The notes below the pieces were generated by a model, which saw nothing but the letters and a program-made list of their open reading frames with translations, was not told the DNA's origin and ran no database searches. Below are positions 34,498 to 42,241 of a stretch of 54,986 nucleotides of DNA, one piece after another. Numbering within the stretch: the first letter of the stretch is position 1; the number at the start of each line of letters is the position of its first letter. The position numbers were made by a program, and so were the translations under genes. The DNA comes from Ruminococcus sp. (lineage in GTDB: Bacteria; Bacillota; Clostridia; Oscillospirales; Ruminococcaceae), in assembly GCF_016287535.1 (NCBI RefSeq), contig NZ_JAEFAJ010000018.1:1-54986 (forward strand), in the 5' to 3' direction.

Positions 34498-35553
34498 ATG
34501 AAAAACGGTGTAAAAATGCTTGACATTGCTACAAAGCTCGGCGTAAGCGTGGTAACAGTGTCAAACGCTCTTGCCGGAAGGGACGGCGTCAGTGAGCAGA
34601 TGAGAAAAAAGATCTGCGAGACCGCCGAAAAAATGGGCTACAAGCCTTCCAATACCAAGAGCGAGAAAAGACGTATCGCTTTGCCGAAAACAGGCAAAAA
34701 CGTGGGAATACTCACTTCTGAACGCTTTGTCGGCGCAAGAGGCACTTTCTACTGGGAGCTTACTGCGAGTATATCAAATCAGCTCTCACAGATAAATGTC
34801 TGCACGGTGTACGAGTGCGTTAATTCGGAAAACGAAAAGAACGGCACACTGCCGAATATGGTCATCGACGGAAAGGTGGACGGCGTTATAGTTATCGGAC
34901 AGGTACACAGAAAGTACATCGAGTGTCTGAGCAAGCTGACTATCCCGCTGATATTCGTTGATTTCTACGATAACAGGTATAAGGTGGACGCTGTACTTTC
35001 GGACAACTTCAACGGCGGCTATATGCTGACGGATTACCTTGTGGAAAAGGGTCACAGACAGATAGGATTTTTCGGTACGCTGAATGCTACGAGCAGTATA
35101 AACGACCGTTATCTCGGCTATCTTAAATGTATAATGGAAAACGATTTTGAGTACCGGATAGAGTGGATAATCGCTGACAGGGACAAGAGCGGTGTTCTCT
35201 TTGAGGATATAGAGTTTCCTGCCGAAATGCCGACAGCTTTCGTGTGCAACTGTGACGAAACAGCTTTCAGGGTAATATCGGCTCTCAAAACTAAGGGTAT
35301 CCGTGTTCCGGAGGACATAAGCGTTGTAGGATATGACAATTATACAGTGTCAAGTATATGCATTCCGACGATAACTACCGTTGAGGTGGATCTGACAAAA
35401 ATGGCAGAGGTCTCGGTGGGCATAATGGCAAAAAAACTGTCGGATCCTTCGTATTCAGAGGGAAGACGCATAATAAGCGGACGGCTCATCGAAAAAGAGA
35501 GCGTGCTCGATATAAGCGGAAGCTATACTGAGGAGCGTTCAAATGCTTTGTAA
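34498..35553 (+). CDS. LacI-family transcriptional regulator
   Basis: The 351-residue protein has the LacI helix-turn-helix and hinge (MLDIATKLGVSVVTVSNALAG, ending EKMGYKP) and a periplasmic-binding-like effector domain. That domain shows VDGVIVIGQVHRKY, the conserved DNFNGGYMLTDYLVEKGHR, and PEDISVVGYDNYTVS. The sugar sensed cannot be inferred, since no transporter or glycoside hydrolase gene is adjacent. Ruminococci commonly use LacI-type proteins to control carbohydrate use. The end overlaps the next gene by 11 bases, so the two are co-translated. Confidence 0.93.
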   Translation: MKNGVKMLDIATKLGVSVVTVSNALAGRDGVSEQMRKKICETAEKMGYKPSNTKSEKRRIALPKTGKNVGILTSERFVGARGTFYWELTASISNQLSQINVCTVYECVNSENEKNGTLPNMVIDGKVDGVIVIGQVHRKYIECLSKLTIPLIFVDFYDNRYKVDAVLSDNFNGGYMLTDYLVEKGHRQIGFFGTLNATSSINDRYLGYLKCIMENDFEYRIEWIIADRDKSGVLFEDIEFPAEMPTAFVCNCDETAFRVISALKTKGIRVPEDISVVGYDNYTVSSICIPTITTVEVDLTKMAEVSVGIMAKKLSDPSYSEGRRIISGRLIEKESVLDISGSYTEERSNAL

Positions 35554-36082
35554 AAATTTTTGCGGACATCTTAAAACAGTTCTTCAGCACAGGCATCAGG
35601 TGTTCAGGCACTGTGTAAAAGCGGGTATACCCATGAGGGGACTGCTCCATGACCTTTCAAAGTTTTCACCGACAGAGTTTATACCGGGGGTAATTTACTA
35701 TCAGGGAAACCGCAGCCCCAATGAGCGTGAACGCGAGGTGGACGGGTATTCACGGGCGTGGATGCACCATAAGGGCAGGAACCGCCATCACTTTGAATAC
35801 TGGACGGATTACAGCCCTGAAACCAAAAGACTTGAACCGGTGAAAATGCCGGATATATACATATTTGAAATGTTCTGCGACAGGGTTGCGGCTTCAAAAA
35901 TATACAATAAGGAAAAGTATAACGATTCTATGCCGCTGGAATATTTTCTCAGGGCAAAGCCGAAAAGGGTAATAGAAAAGACTACGGCTGAAAAGCTGGA
36001 GTTTTTGCTGACTATGCTCCGTGATAAGGGCGAAGCCGCTACGTTCCGCTATATCCGCAGACGGGTCAGAAAGAGCCGTTAG
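35543..36082 (+). CDS. DUF5662-like protein
   Basis: The 179-residue protein resembles the DUF5662 family, with HD-like His/Asp pairs: LLHDLSKFSPTEF and WMHHKGRNRHHFEYW. These could bind a metal and suggest a phosphohydrolase-type fold, but activity is unknown. Further conserved-looking parts are MPDIYIFEMFCDRVAASKIY and the basic C-terminus. It starts inside the end of the LacI gene in another frame and is followed by a strong terminator. Co-expression with a LacI-family regulator is unusual. Confidence 0.8.
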   Translation: MLCKNFCGHLKTVLQHRHQVFRHCVKAGIPMRGLLHDLSKFSPTEFIPGVIYYQGNRSPNEREREVDGYSRAWMHHKGRNRHHFEYWTDYSPETKRLEPVKMPDIYIFEMFCDRVAASKIYNKEKYNDSMPLEYFLRAKPKRVIEKTTAEKLEFLLTMLRDKGEAATFRYIRRRVRKSR

Positions 36083-36149
36083 CCGGCAGATACAGCTGCT
36101 TTTCCGGCTGTGCTGATTTCCTTATACTACAGAAAACGATAAAAAATAC

Positions 36150-36175
36150 GGGCGCACGGTGTGCGCCCTGTTTTT
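36150..36175 (+). terminator. Terminator after the DUF5662 gene
   Basis: GGGCGCAC and GTGCGCCC are perfect complements around a 3-base loop and are followed by TGTTTTT. It separates the LacI unit from uvrC. Confidence 0.92.
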
Positions 36176-36207
36176 GGACTTGAAAATATCGGAAAGGAGT
36201 AACGGTA

Positions 36208-38031
36208 ATGAATCCGAGATTGCTGTATCTGCGTGAAAAAACCGCGAAGCTGACAGCTTCGCCGGGAGTATATATAATGCGCAAAAAAGACAGCTCTATC
36301 ATATACATCGGAAAAGCCAAGAACCTGCATAACCGCGTCAGCAGCTATTTCCGCGAAAATCCCGACCATACGCCGAAAGTTGCGGCAATGGTGTCAAATG
36401 TATACGATTACGATTTCATTGTTACCGACAGTGAGTTTGAGGCTCTGCTGCTTGAATGCAGTCTCATCAAGCAGCATAAGCCCAGATATAACATCCTCCT
36501 GAAAGACGACAAGGGATACCATTATATCCGTATTTCCGATGAGGAATATCCCCGTATAACCAACGAAAAAAACACAAAACAGAGCGGTACGTACCTCGGT
36601 CCCTATACCAGCGGTTTTATTACGAAAGAGGCGGTGAACGAGGCGAACCGTGTGTTCATGCTGCCTACCTGCAAGCGGCGTTTTCCTCAGGATTTCGGCA
36701 AAAACCGCCCCTGCCTGAATTACCATATCAAGCAGTGCATGGGAGTGTGCAGAGGCAGGATAAGTGCTGAGGACTACCGCAGCGCAGTCAGTCAGGCTGT
36801 GGAATTCATCAAGAGCGGAAGCGCAGAGTCGGTGGAAAGAATGACAGCTGAGATGGAACGAGCAGCGGAGGAGCTCGACTTTGAAAAGGCTGCCATGCTT
36901 CGCGACCGGATCTCTGCAGTAAAAAAAGCTTCCGAAAAACAGAAAATAATCAACAGCGGCGTCGATTCGGCAGACGTGATCGGCATCGCCGAATTTTATG
37001 ACGGACTGTATATTTCTGTGCTCATGTATCGTGAGGACAGACTCTTCGACAAGGCTGTCTTTGAGCTGCCGCTGCCTGACGGGGACGAAGATATCCTTGG
37101 TCAGTTCATGCTTCAGTTTTACTATAAAAAGCCCGATATACCGAAGAATATCGTGGTTGATCATATTCCCTCCGACAGTGAGCTCCTCGTTGAAATGCTT
37201 GAGGAACAGGCTCAGCGGAAGGTGAAGCTCCATGTTCCACAGAAAGGGCGTCAGCTGGAGCTGCTGAGGCTTGCCAAAAATAACAGCGCGGAATATGCCG
37301 CTATCAAAAATTCACGTACAGGAAAAGAGGTCCTTGCCCTCGAACAGCTGGGACAAAGTCTCGGTCTCTCAAAGCCGCCGCGGTACATCGAAGCCTACGA
37401 TATATCGAACCTTTCCTCGGAATCAATGGTAGCAGGAATGGTGGTATTCGAGGACGGCAGACCGCTGAAAAAAGCGTACAAGCGCTTTACTGTAAAAGAG
37501 CAGGAGCTCCAGAACGACTACGGCAGTATGCGCGAGGTGCTGAAACGCAGGCTGATGCATATAGTCAGCGGTGAGGGGGACGAATATTTCACAAGGACTC
37601 CCGACCTTATACTCCTTGACGGCGGAAAAGGTCACGTAAACGCCGTAGCACCGCTGCTTCGTGAGCTTGGTCTTGATATCCCCCTCTTCGGCATGGTCAA
37701 GGACGACAAGCACCGCACGAGAGCTATAGCGACGGGCGGCAGAGAGATACAGATCAACAGCGTGAAAGCCGTTTTCGACCTTGTTACGAGGATACAGGAC
37801 GAGGTACACAGATTTTCCGTCAGCTTCATGCACTCACGCCACAAGAAAAAAACATACAGCTCGGAGCTCCTTAATGTACGTGGTATAGGCGAAAAGAAGG
37901 CTGCCAGACTGTTTATGAAATACAAGACGATCGCAAACCTGAAGAACGCTTCTCCGGAGGAGCTTGCTGCTGCTGCCGGAGTCAGTATCGGAACAGCAAA
38001 AGAGCTGTGGGAAGTCATACGTGATATGTGA
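36208..38031 (+). CDS. uvrC: Excinuclease ABC subunit C
   Basis: UvrC makes both incisions in nucleotide excision repair. The 607-residue protein has the GIY-YIG nuclease (SPGVYIMRKKDSSIIYIGKAKNLHNR, split over residues 19-46), a Cys region (CLNYHIKQCMGVCRG) and a UVR motif (AEELDFEKAAMLRDRI). The RNase-H-like second nuclease shows IEAYDISNLS, LILLDGGKGHVNA and FGMVKDDKHRTR, and C-terminal helix-hairpin-helix repeats follow (LLNVRGIGEKKAARLF). The RBS is GGAAAGGAG. Length is normal. Confidence 0.98.
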   Translation: MNPRLLYLREKTAKLTASPGVYIMRKKDSSIIYIGKAKNLHNRVSSYFRENPDHTPKVAAMVSNVYDYDFIVTDSEFEALLLECSLIKQHKPRYNILLKDDKGYHYIRISDEEYPRITNEKNTKQSGTYLGPYTSGFITKEAVNEANRVFMLPTCKRRFPQDFGKNRPCLNYHIKQCMGVCRGRISAEDYRSAVSQAVEFIKSGSAESVERMTAEMERAAEELDFEKAAMLRDRISAVKKASEKQKIINSGVDSADVIGIAEFYDGLYISVLMYREDRLFDKAVFELPLPDGDEDILGQFMLQFYYKKPDIPKNIVVDHIPSDSELLVEMLEEQAQRKVKLHVPQKGRQLELLRLAKNNSAEYAAIKNSRTGKEVLALEQLGQSLGLSKPPRYIEAYDISNLSSESMVAGMVVFEDGRPLKKAYKRFTVKEQELQNDYGSMREVLKRRLMHIVSGEGDEYFTRTPDLILLDGGKGHVNAVAPLLRELGLDIPLFGMVKDDKHRTRAIATGGREIQINSVKAVFDLVTRIQDEVHRFSVSFMHSRHKKKTYSSELLNVRGIGEKKAARLFMKYKTIANLKNASPEELAAAAGVSIGTAKELWEVIRDM

Positions 38032-38265
38032 GCGAAATGGCATACCACGGTGAAAAAGTCTATATTATAATAGTATACGTGATTACTTTTGTGTAATCGG
38101 TGTATTATGGTAAAAAAATAAACTTGTCCACAGAATTCAATACGGTTTTTGCCTTTAGGGAAAGGGATTTTAGTGCAAGAACGTACAAAATGACTAAATT
38201 ACTATAAAGCAAATTGCCGCAGTTCACAATTCTGTAAAAATAAGATAAAAAAAAGGGGTTTTATG

Positions 38266-38294
38266 TTGCATTTTAAAAGTGAGTGTGATATAAT
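38266..38294 (+). promoter_or_regulatory. Upstream promoter of the pilus operon
   Basis: TTGCAT (38266-38271) and a perfect TATAAT (38289-38294, preceded by TGTGA) are separated by 17 bases. Confidence 0.82.
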
Positions 38295-38468
38295 TATTGT
38301 GGAAGTTTAACAATGTTTGGTATCGGTGTGTTTATACCATATATTGCGCTGTCTTCATGCTTTGTTTTGCACACTATATAGCCGTTTATTTTTATTCGAT
38401 ATTACTGCCGGTATAAAGATTAGTTAATATTGATAAAAAACGGCGGATTATTTATGTCAAAAAAGCGA

Positions 38469-38497
38469 TTGAAAAGTAACTTTTAAAATGTTATAAT
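38469..38497 (+). promoter_or_regulatory. Proximal promoter of the pilus operon
   Basis: TTGAAA (38469-38474) and TATAAT (38492-38497) are separated by 17 bases, about 55 bases before the RBS of pilC. Confidence 0.8.
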
Positions 38498-38558
38498 TGT
38501 TATTATTAAGGCAGTGAGAAACGTTCATCACAAGTTATTAATTTATGGAGGTGGTTTC

Positions 38559-39758
38559 ATGAGGAGTTTTTCTTACGTTGCTCAGGACGCGAAGGGAATG
38601 CAGAAAAAAGGCGTCATAACCGCTGAGAATGAGCAGGATTTCTTGCAGAAGGCCAAGGAAAAGGGCCTTTATGTCAAGGATTTTAGGGAAAGCGATTCAA
38701 GTGAAGCAAAATCAATCTACAAGTTCGGAACCAAGGAGCTCGCATTCAACTGCAGACAGCTTGCCGCGATGCTTACCTCTGGTCTTACGCTTGTAAAAGC
38801 CATCGATATCCTTACCAAAGAGCAGGAGAACGAAAAAGCCAGAGCTATATGGCAGGATGTCTACGAGAACGTACAGAAGGGTGAATCCTTCTCGTCAACT
38901 CTCGAAATGCACGCGGGATCCTTCCCGGACTTCCTGATCTCAATGGTCGGCGCAGGTGAGAGCAGCGGTTCGCTGGATATTGTTATGACGCGAATGTCTG
39001 ACCACTACGCAAAGGAAAACAAACTCAAGAACACCATCAAGAGTGCAATGATCTATCCTATCATCCTTCTGGTTCTCTGTGTGGCAGTTGTTATACTGCT
39101 CTTCACATTCATCATGCCTACGTTCATCGACATGTTTGATGACAAGAGCCAGATGCCTTTCTTGACAAAGGTCCTCGCAGCGATAAGCGACTTCCTCAAG
39201 TCAAAATGGTATATCCTTGTAGGTATCATAGTTCTCGGCGTAGCGGCGTTCGTATATGCTATGAAGATACCTAAGTTCAGGCTTAAATTTGACCGTATGC
39301 TGGTCAAGGGACCAGGCTTCGGTCCCCTTATCACAAAGATCTATACAGGACGATTCTCACGTACACTTTCTTCACTGTACTCAAGCGGCCTTCCGATGGT
39401 AGAGTGCCTCGAAAGAGCATCACGTATCCTCGGTAATTCCTATGTCGATCAGAAATTTGAAGAAGTTATCGACGAGGTAAAACAGGGCGAACCCCTTTCC
39501 GCAGCTATCACACGTACAGAGATATTCGAGCCTATGTTCTGCTCGGTTATCTACGTTGGTGAGGAGGCAGGTGCCCTCGACTCTATCCTTGAAAAGTCAT
39601 CAGATTACTATGAAGAGGAATCTGACGCCGCAGTACAGCGTCTCGTTGATATGATACAGCCTATACTCATCATATTCATGGGCGTTATCATCGGACTCGT
39701 AGTAATGGGTATCTACCCTGCGCTTTACGGTTCGATCGCAAATATCGAAAACGAATAA
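38559..39758 (+). CDS. pilC: Type IV pilus platform protein PilC (GspF family)
   Basis: PilC is the inner-membrane platform on which the pilus is built and with which the motor ATPases work. The 399-residue protein has two T2SSF domains, marked by FNCRQLAAMLTSGLTLVKAI and TGRFSRTLSSLYSSGLPMVE. The linked helices include MIYPIILLVLCVAVVILLFTF, KWYILVGIIVLGVAAFVYAM and the final IQPILIIFMGVIIGLVVMGIYPA. The start at 38559 has RBS GGAGGTGG. It is the first gene of the operon and is followed 18 bases later by the PilM-PilN fusion. Confidence 0.96.
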   Translation: MRSFSYVAQDAKGMQKKGVITAENEQDFLQKAKEKGLYVKDFRESDSSEAKSIYKFGTKELAFNCRQLAAMLTSGLTLVKAIDILTKEQENEKARAIWQDVYENVQKGESFSSTLEMHAGSFPDFLISMVGAGESSGSLDIVMTRMSDHYAKENKLKNTIKSAMIYPIILLVLCVAVVILLFTFIMPTFIDMFDDKSQMPFLTKVLAAISDFLKSKWYILVGIIVLGVAAFVYAMKIPKFRLKFDRMLVKGPGFGPLITKIYTGRFSRTLSSLYSSGLPMVECLERASRILGNSYVDQKFEEVIDEVKQGEPLSAAITRTEIFEPMFCSVIYVGEEAGALDSILEKSSDYYEEESDAAVQRLVDMIQPILIIFMGVIIGLVVMGIYPALYGSIANIENE

Positions 39759-39776
39759 GAAAGGTGGAAAGAATAA

Positions 39777-41369
39777 ATGCTTTCATTTGATATTACCGAT
39801 AGAAATATACGAGTTGTTAAAGGTATCGAGAGCAGCGGCAAGATCAAGATCAGTTCTGCTGCTACAGTAAACGTTGAAGAGGGACTTATCGTCAACGGAA
39901 ACGTAAGAGACGTACCTGCTGTCGCAACTCTCATAAACAATGTGCTCAAAATGCACAAGATGTACGATAAGGAAGCTATAGTTTCGATCTCGTCCAACCT
40001 TACGATCTTCAAGGAAATGACAGTTGCAAAGAGCAACAGAGGTCAGGATCTTCAGAAGGTAGTTAAGATGCAGATGCAGGCTGAGCTCAATCTTGATGAT
40101 TCATACAGCGTTTCATACATCATCGTAGGCGACGCTGACAACAGCGAGGTAAGCGAGCCTTCATACAAGATCCTTGCTACAGCTTGTCCTTACGAGATCG
40201 TAAACAGCTACCGTGAGATGTTCAAGCTTCTGACTATCACACTCAGATCAGTAATGATCGGATGCAACTGTATCACAAAGGTTCTTCTTGCTGATACAAA
40301 GATCAGATCAAAGATGCCTCTCCTTGCTGTTCAGATCGACAACAACTTCATCTCACTCAACCTCTATGAGCAGGGACAGCTTTCATTCTCACGTTTTGCA
40401 TCTATCGATGCTGCCGACTACGGTTACTCGGATGACTATGTATTTGAAGCAGTAAACGAAAATATCTTCCGTATGCTTCAGTTCCACAGAAGCCGCAATA
40501 CCGGCGAGGCGATCGAGAACGTAATCTTCTACGGAGATACACATGAGTACGTAAGACTTACAGACGAACTTGAAAAGCTCGACCTCAAGACAAGTCTTAT
40601 AAATGTTCCTCCGCAGATCCACGGACATGAAAATCTTGAATTCTCACTGTATGCAAACGCTATCGGTGCTATGTTCAAGAGAAACAGAGAGATCGAAAAG
40701 ATCAATCTTCTTGATACAGACTTCAGCTCCGCGGTAAAGAGCAGAATGAAGAACGAGAATGCAGGTAACATTGCACTTATCGCTTCACTCCTCGGCTCGC
40801 TTGTTATCGTTGGTGCTGCATGGGGAATCCTCGCACTGAAGAATAACAGCGTAAAGAATGATATTCAGGAGTGTCAGGACTATATCGACTCTGATAAGAC
40901 GAAGGCTGATCTTGAGCACCGTGAAAGACTTATAAAGCTCAAGGAGACAGTAGACTCTTATTATACCAAGATGTCGAGAGCTCATGATGCATATCTTTCA
41001 CAGCCTGCATTTACAGGTGAGGTTTACGACAAGATCGAGGATATCCTCAAGAAGACCTGTGAAGATGAAAAGATTGAGTACTTCAAGATGAATAACCCTT
41101 CATACGCAGGCGGAACTATTACGTTCTCCGTAACCTGTGATGCTGACAAGGATAAAAAAGCACAGACATTACCGGATAAATTCCTCAGAAACCTTGCTAA
41201 CGATGAGTATATCGATGCTGTTTCTTACACAGGATATACTGTAAATACCATCAAAAAGGAAGGCGAAGAGGATAAGAGGATGCTCAATTTTGCAGTAATT
41301 GCAAAGATGGCTCCGAATGAAAGTGCTTATCATCCTGAAACAAGCTCTAAGGAGGAGAAGAAGAAATGA
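39777..41369 (+). CDS. PilM-PilN fusion protein
   Basis: The 530-residue protein joins two pilus alignment proteins. Residues 1 to ~305 are the actin-like PilM fold (LSFDITDRNIRVVKG, DLQKVVKMQMQAEL, PLLAVQIDNNFISLNLY and AIGAMFKR). From residue ~308 a PilN-like part begins with INLLDTDFSS, which corresponds to the N-terminal motif of PilN that docks in PilM. A membrane helix follows (about 332-354, IALIASLLGSLVIVGAAWGIL), then a coiled coil and a ferredoxin-like extracytoplasmic domain. In most T4P systems these are two proteins. The next gene (PilO-like) overlaps by 4 bases (ATGA). Confidence 0.85.
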   Translation: MLSFDITDRNIRVVKGIESSGKIKISSAATVNVEEGLIVNGNVRDVPAVATLINNVLKMHKMYDKEAIVSISSNLTIFKEMTVAKSNRGQDLQKVVKMQMQAELNLDDSYSVSYIIVGDADNSEVSEPSYKILATACPYEIVNSYREMFKLLTITLRSVMIGCNCITKVLLADTKIRSKMPLLAVQIDNNFISLNLYEQGQLSFSRFASIDAADYGYSDDYVFEAVNENIFRMLQFHRSRNTGEAIENVIFYGDTHEYVRLTDELEKLDLKTSLINVPPQIHGHENLEFSLYANAIGAMFKRNREIEKINLLDTDFSSAVKSRMKNENAGNIALIASLLGSLVIVGAAWGILALKNNSVKNDIQECQDYIDSDKTKADLEHRERLIKLKETVDSYYTKMSRAHDAYLSQPAFTGEVYDKIEDILKKTCEDEKIEYFKMNNPSYAGGTITFSVTCDADKDKKAQTLPDKFLRNLANDEYIDAVSYTGYTVNTIKKEGEEDKRMLNFAVIAKMAPNESAYHPETSSKEEKKK

Positions 41370-42157
41370 AACTTACATACAGAGATAAGATAATTGCTGC
41401 GATCGTACTTGCATTTGCAGTTTTGCTCCTGGGATTCTTTGCTGCTGTAAGGCCAAAGTATAATGAAATTCAGGACAATAAGACTAAGTTGGCACAAAAA
41501 CAGACTGAGAAAGCAGATATCGAAAACAAGATCAAAGAGATCCCCGGTCTGCAGGACGGTATAAGGACAACATATAAGGAAACAGGCAAGAAGACAGAGA
41601 TCTTCGTTGCTGTCGATGATGTTGAGAATCCTGTTGCAGTTGATGAATATCTTCAGAAACTTGCTGAAGACAACAAGGTAAGGATCGATAACCTTCAGGT
41701 TAAATCAGCAACAGTCGGAGAGATCCCGTTCTACTTCTACAAGAAGGAAGATGATCTCAAGGACGCAAGAAATGCTGCTGATATAAACGGAAATCTTCAG
41801 AAGCAGTTTAACAGCACATATGCTGAATCGATCGCTCTCAGCAGCGCACAGGCTGAAAAGGTGCTTTCAACAGATTACGGCGTACAGATTTACGGTACAA
41901 GGAAGAATATCTGGAATTATCTGAATGCAATAAAGAAGTTTGATAAGGCTCTGACAGTCAAGTCAGTATCTATCCCTGATGCTTCATTCGGAAAAAACAC
42001 CTTAAAGGATAATGGCGTGAACGACTGGGATGGACTTAATTCTGAAGAAGTTGAAACAATGCAGGTTGGTGACAAGACAATCTCAAACGCACAGACAGCT
42101 CAGATTGTTATTACACTTTATTCAGTATATGAAATGGATGAGCCCAACGTTGATTAA
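41366..42157 (+). CDS. PilO-like pilus alignment protein
   Basis: The 263-residue protein has the bitopic layout of PilO. A short cytoplasmic tail is followed by one membrane helix (IIAAIVLAFAVLLLGFFAAV), a coiled coil (NEIQDNKTKLAQKQTEKADI) and a ferredoxin-like C-terminal domain with VDEYLQKLAEDNKVRIDNLQV and GTRKNIWNYLNAIKKFDKAL. PilO pairs with PilN to connect the platform to the cell envelope. Here the partner is the PilN half of the fusion, encoded immediately upstream with an ATGA overlap. Confidence 0.85.
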   Translation: MKLTYRDKIIAAIVLAFAVLLLGFFAAVRPKYNEIQDNKTKLAQKQTEKADIENKIKEIPGLQDGIRTTYKETGKKTEIFVAVDDVENPVAVDEYLQKLAEDNKVRIDNLQVKSATVGEIPFYFYKKEDDLKDARNAADINGNLQKQFNSTYAESIALSSAQAEKVLSTDYGVQIYGTRKNIWNYLNAIKKFDKALTVKSVSIPDASFGKNTLKDNGVNDWDGLNSEEVETMQVGDKTISNAQTAQIVITLYSVYEMDEPNVD

Positions 42158-42241
42158 TGACGGGCATATGAGCATGAAACATAAACAACTGATTTCAAAC
42201 GCTGAGTTATTAAAATTATAACTTGAAAGGCGGTTAGGGAA

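Larger units (their letters stand above)
38032..38558 (+). other. Long intergenic region before the pilus operon
   Basis: No gene is seen. It holds a GATTAC/GTAATC hairpin near 38081-38098 and two promoters (38266 and 38469). A TGGTAT/ATACCA stem near 38320-38341 lies in the leader of the first promoter. The leader from the upstream promoter is about 260 bases and may be regulatory. Confidence 0.6.

Noticed and set aside
38300..38558. A c-di-GMP (GEMM) riboswitch before the pilus operon, by analogy with clostridial pilus genes.
   Set aside because: The conserved GEMM core elements are not visible in this leader or before any pilin gene.
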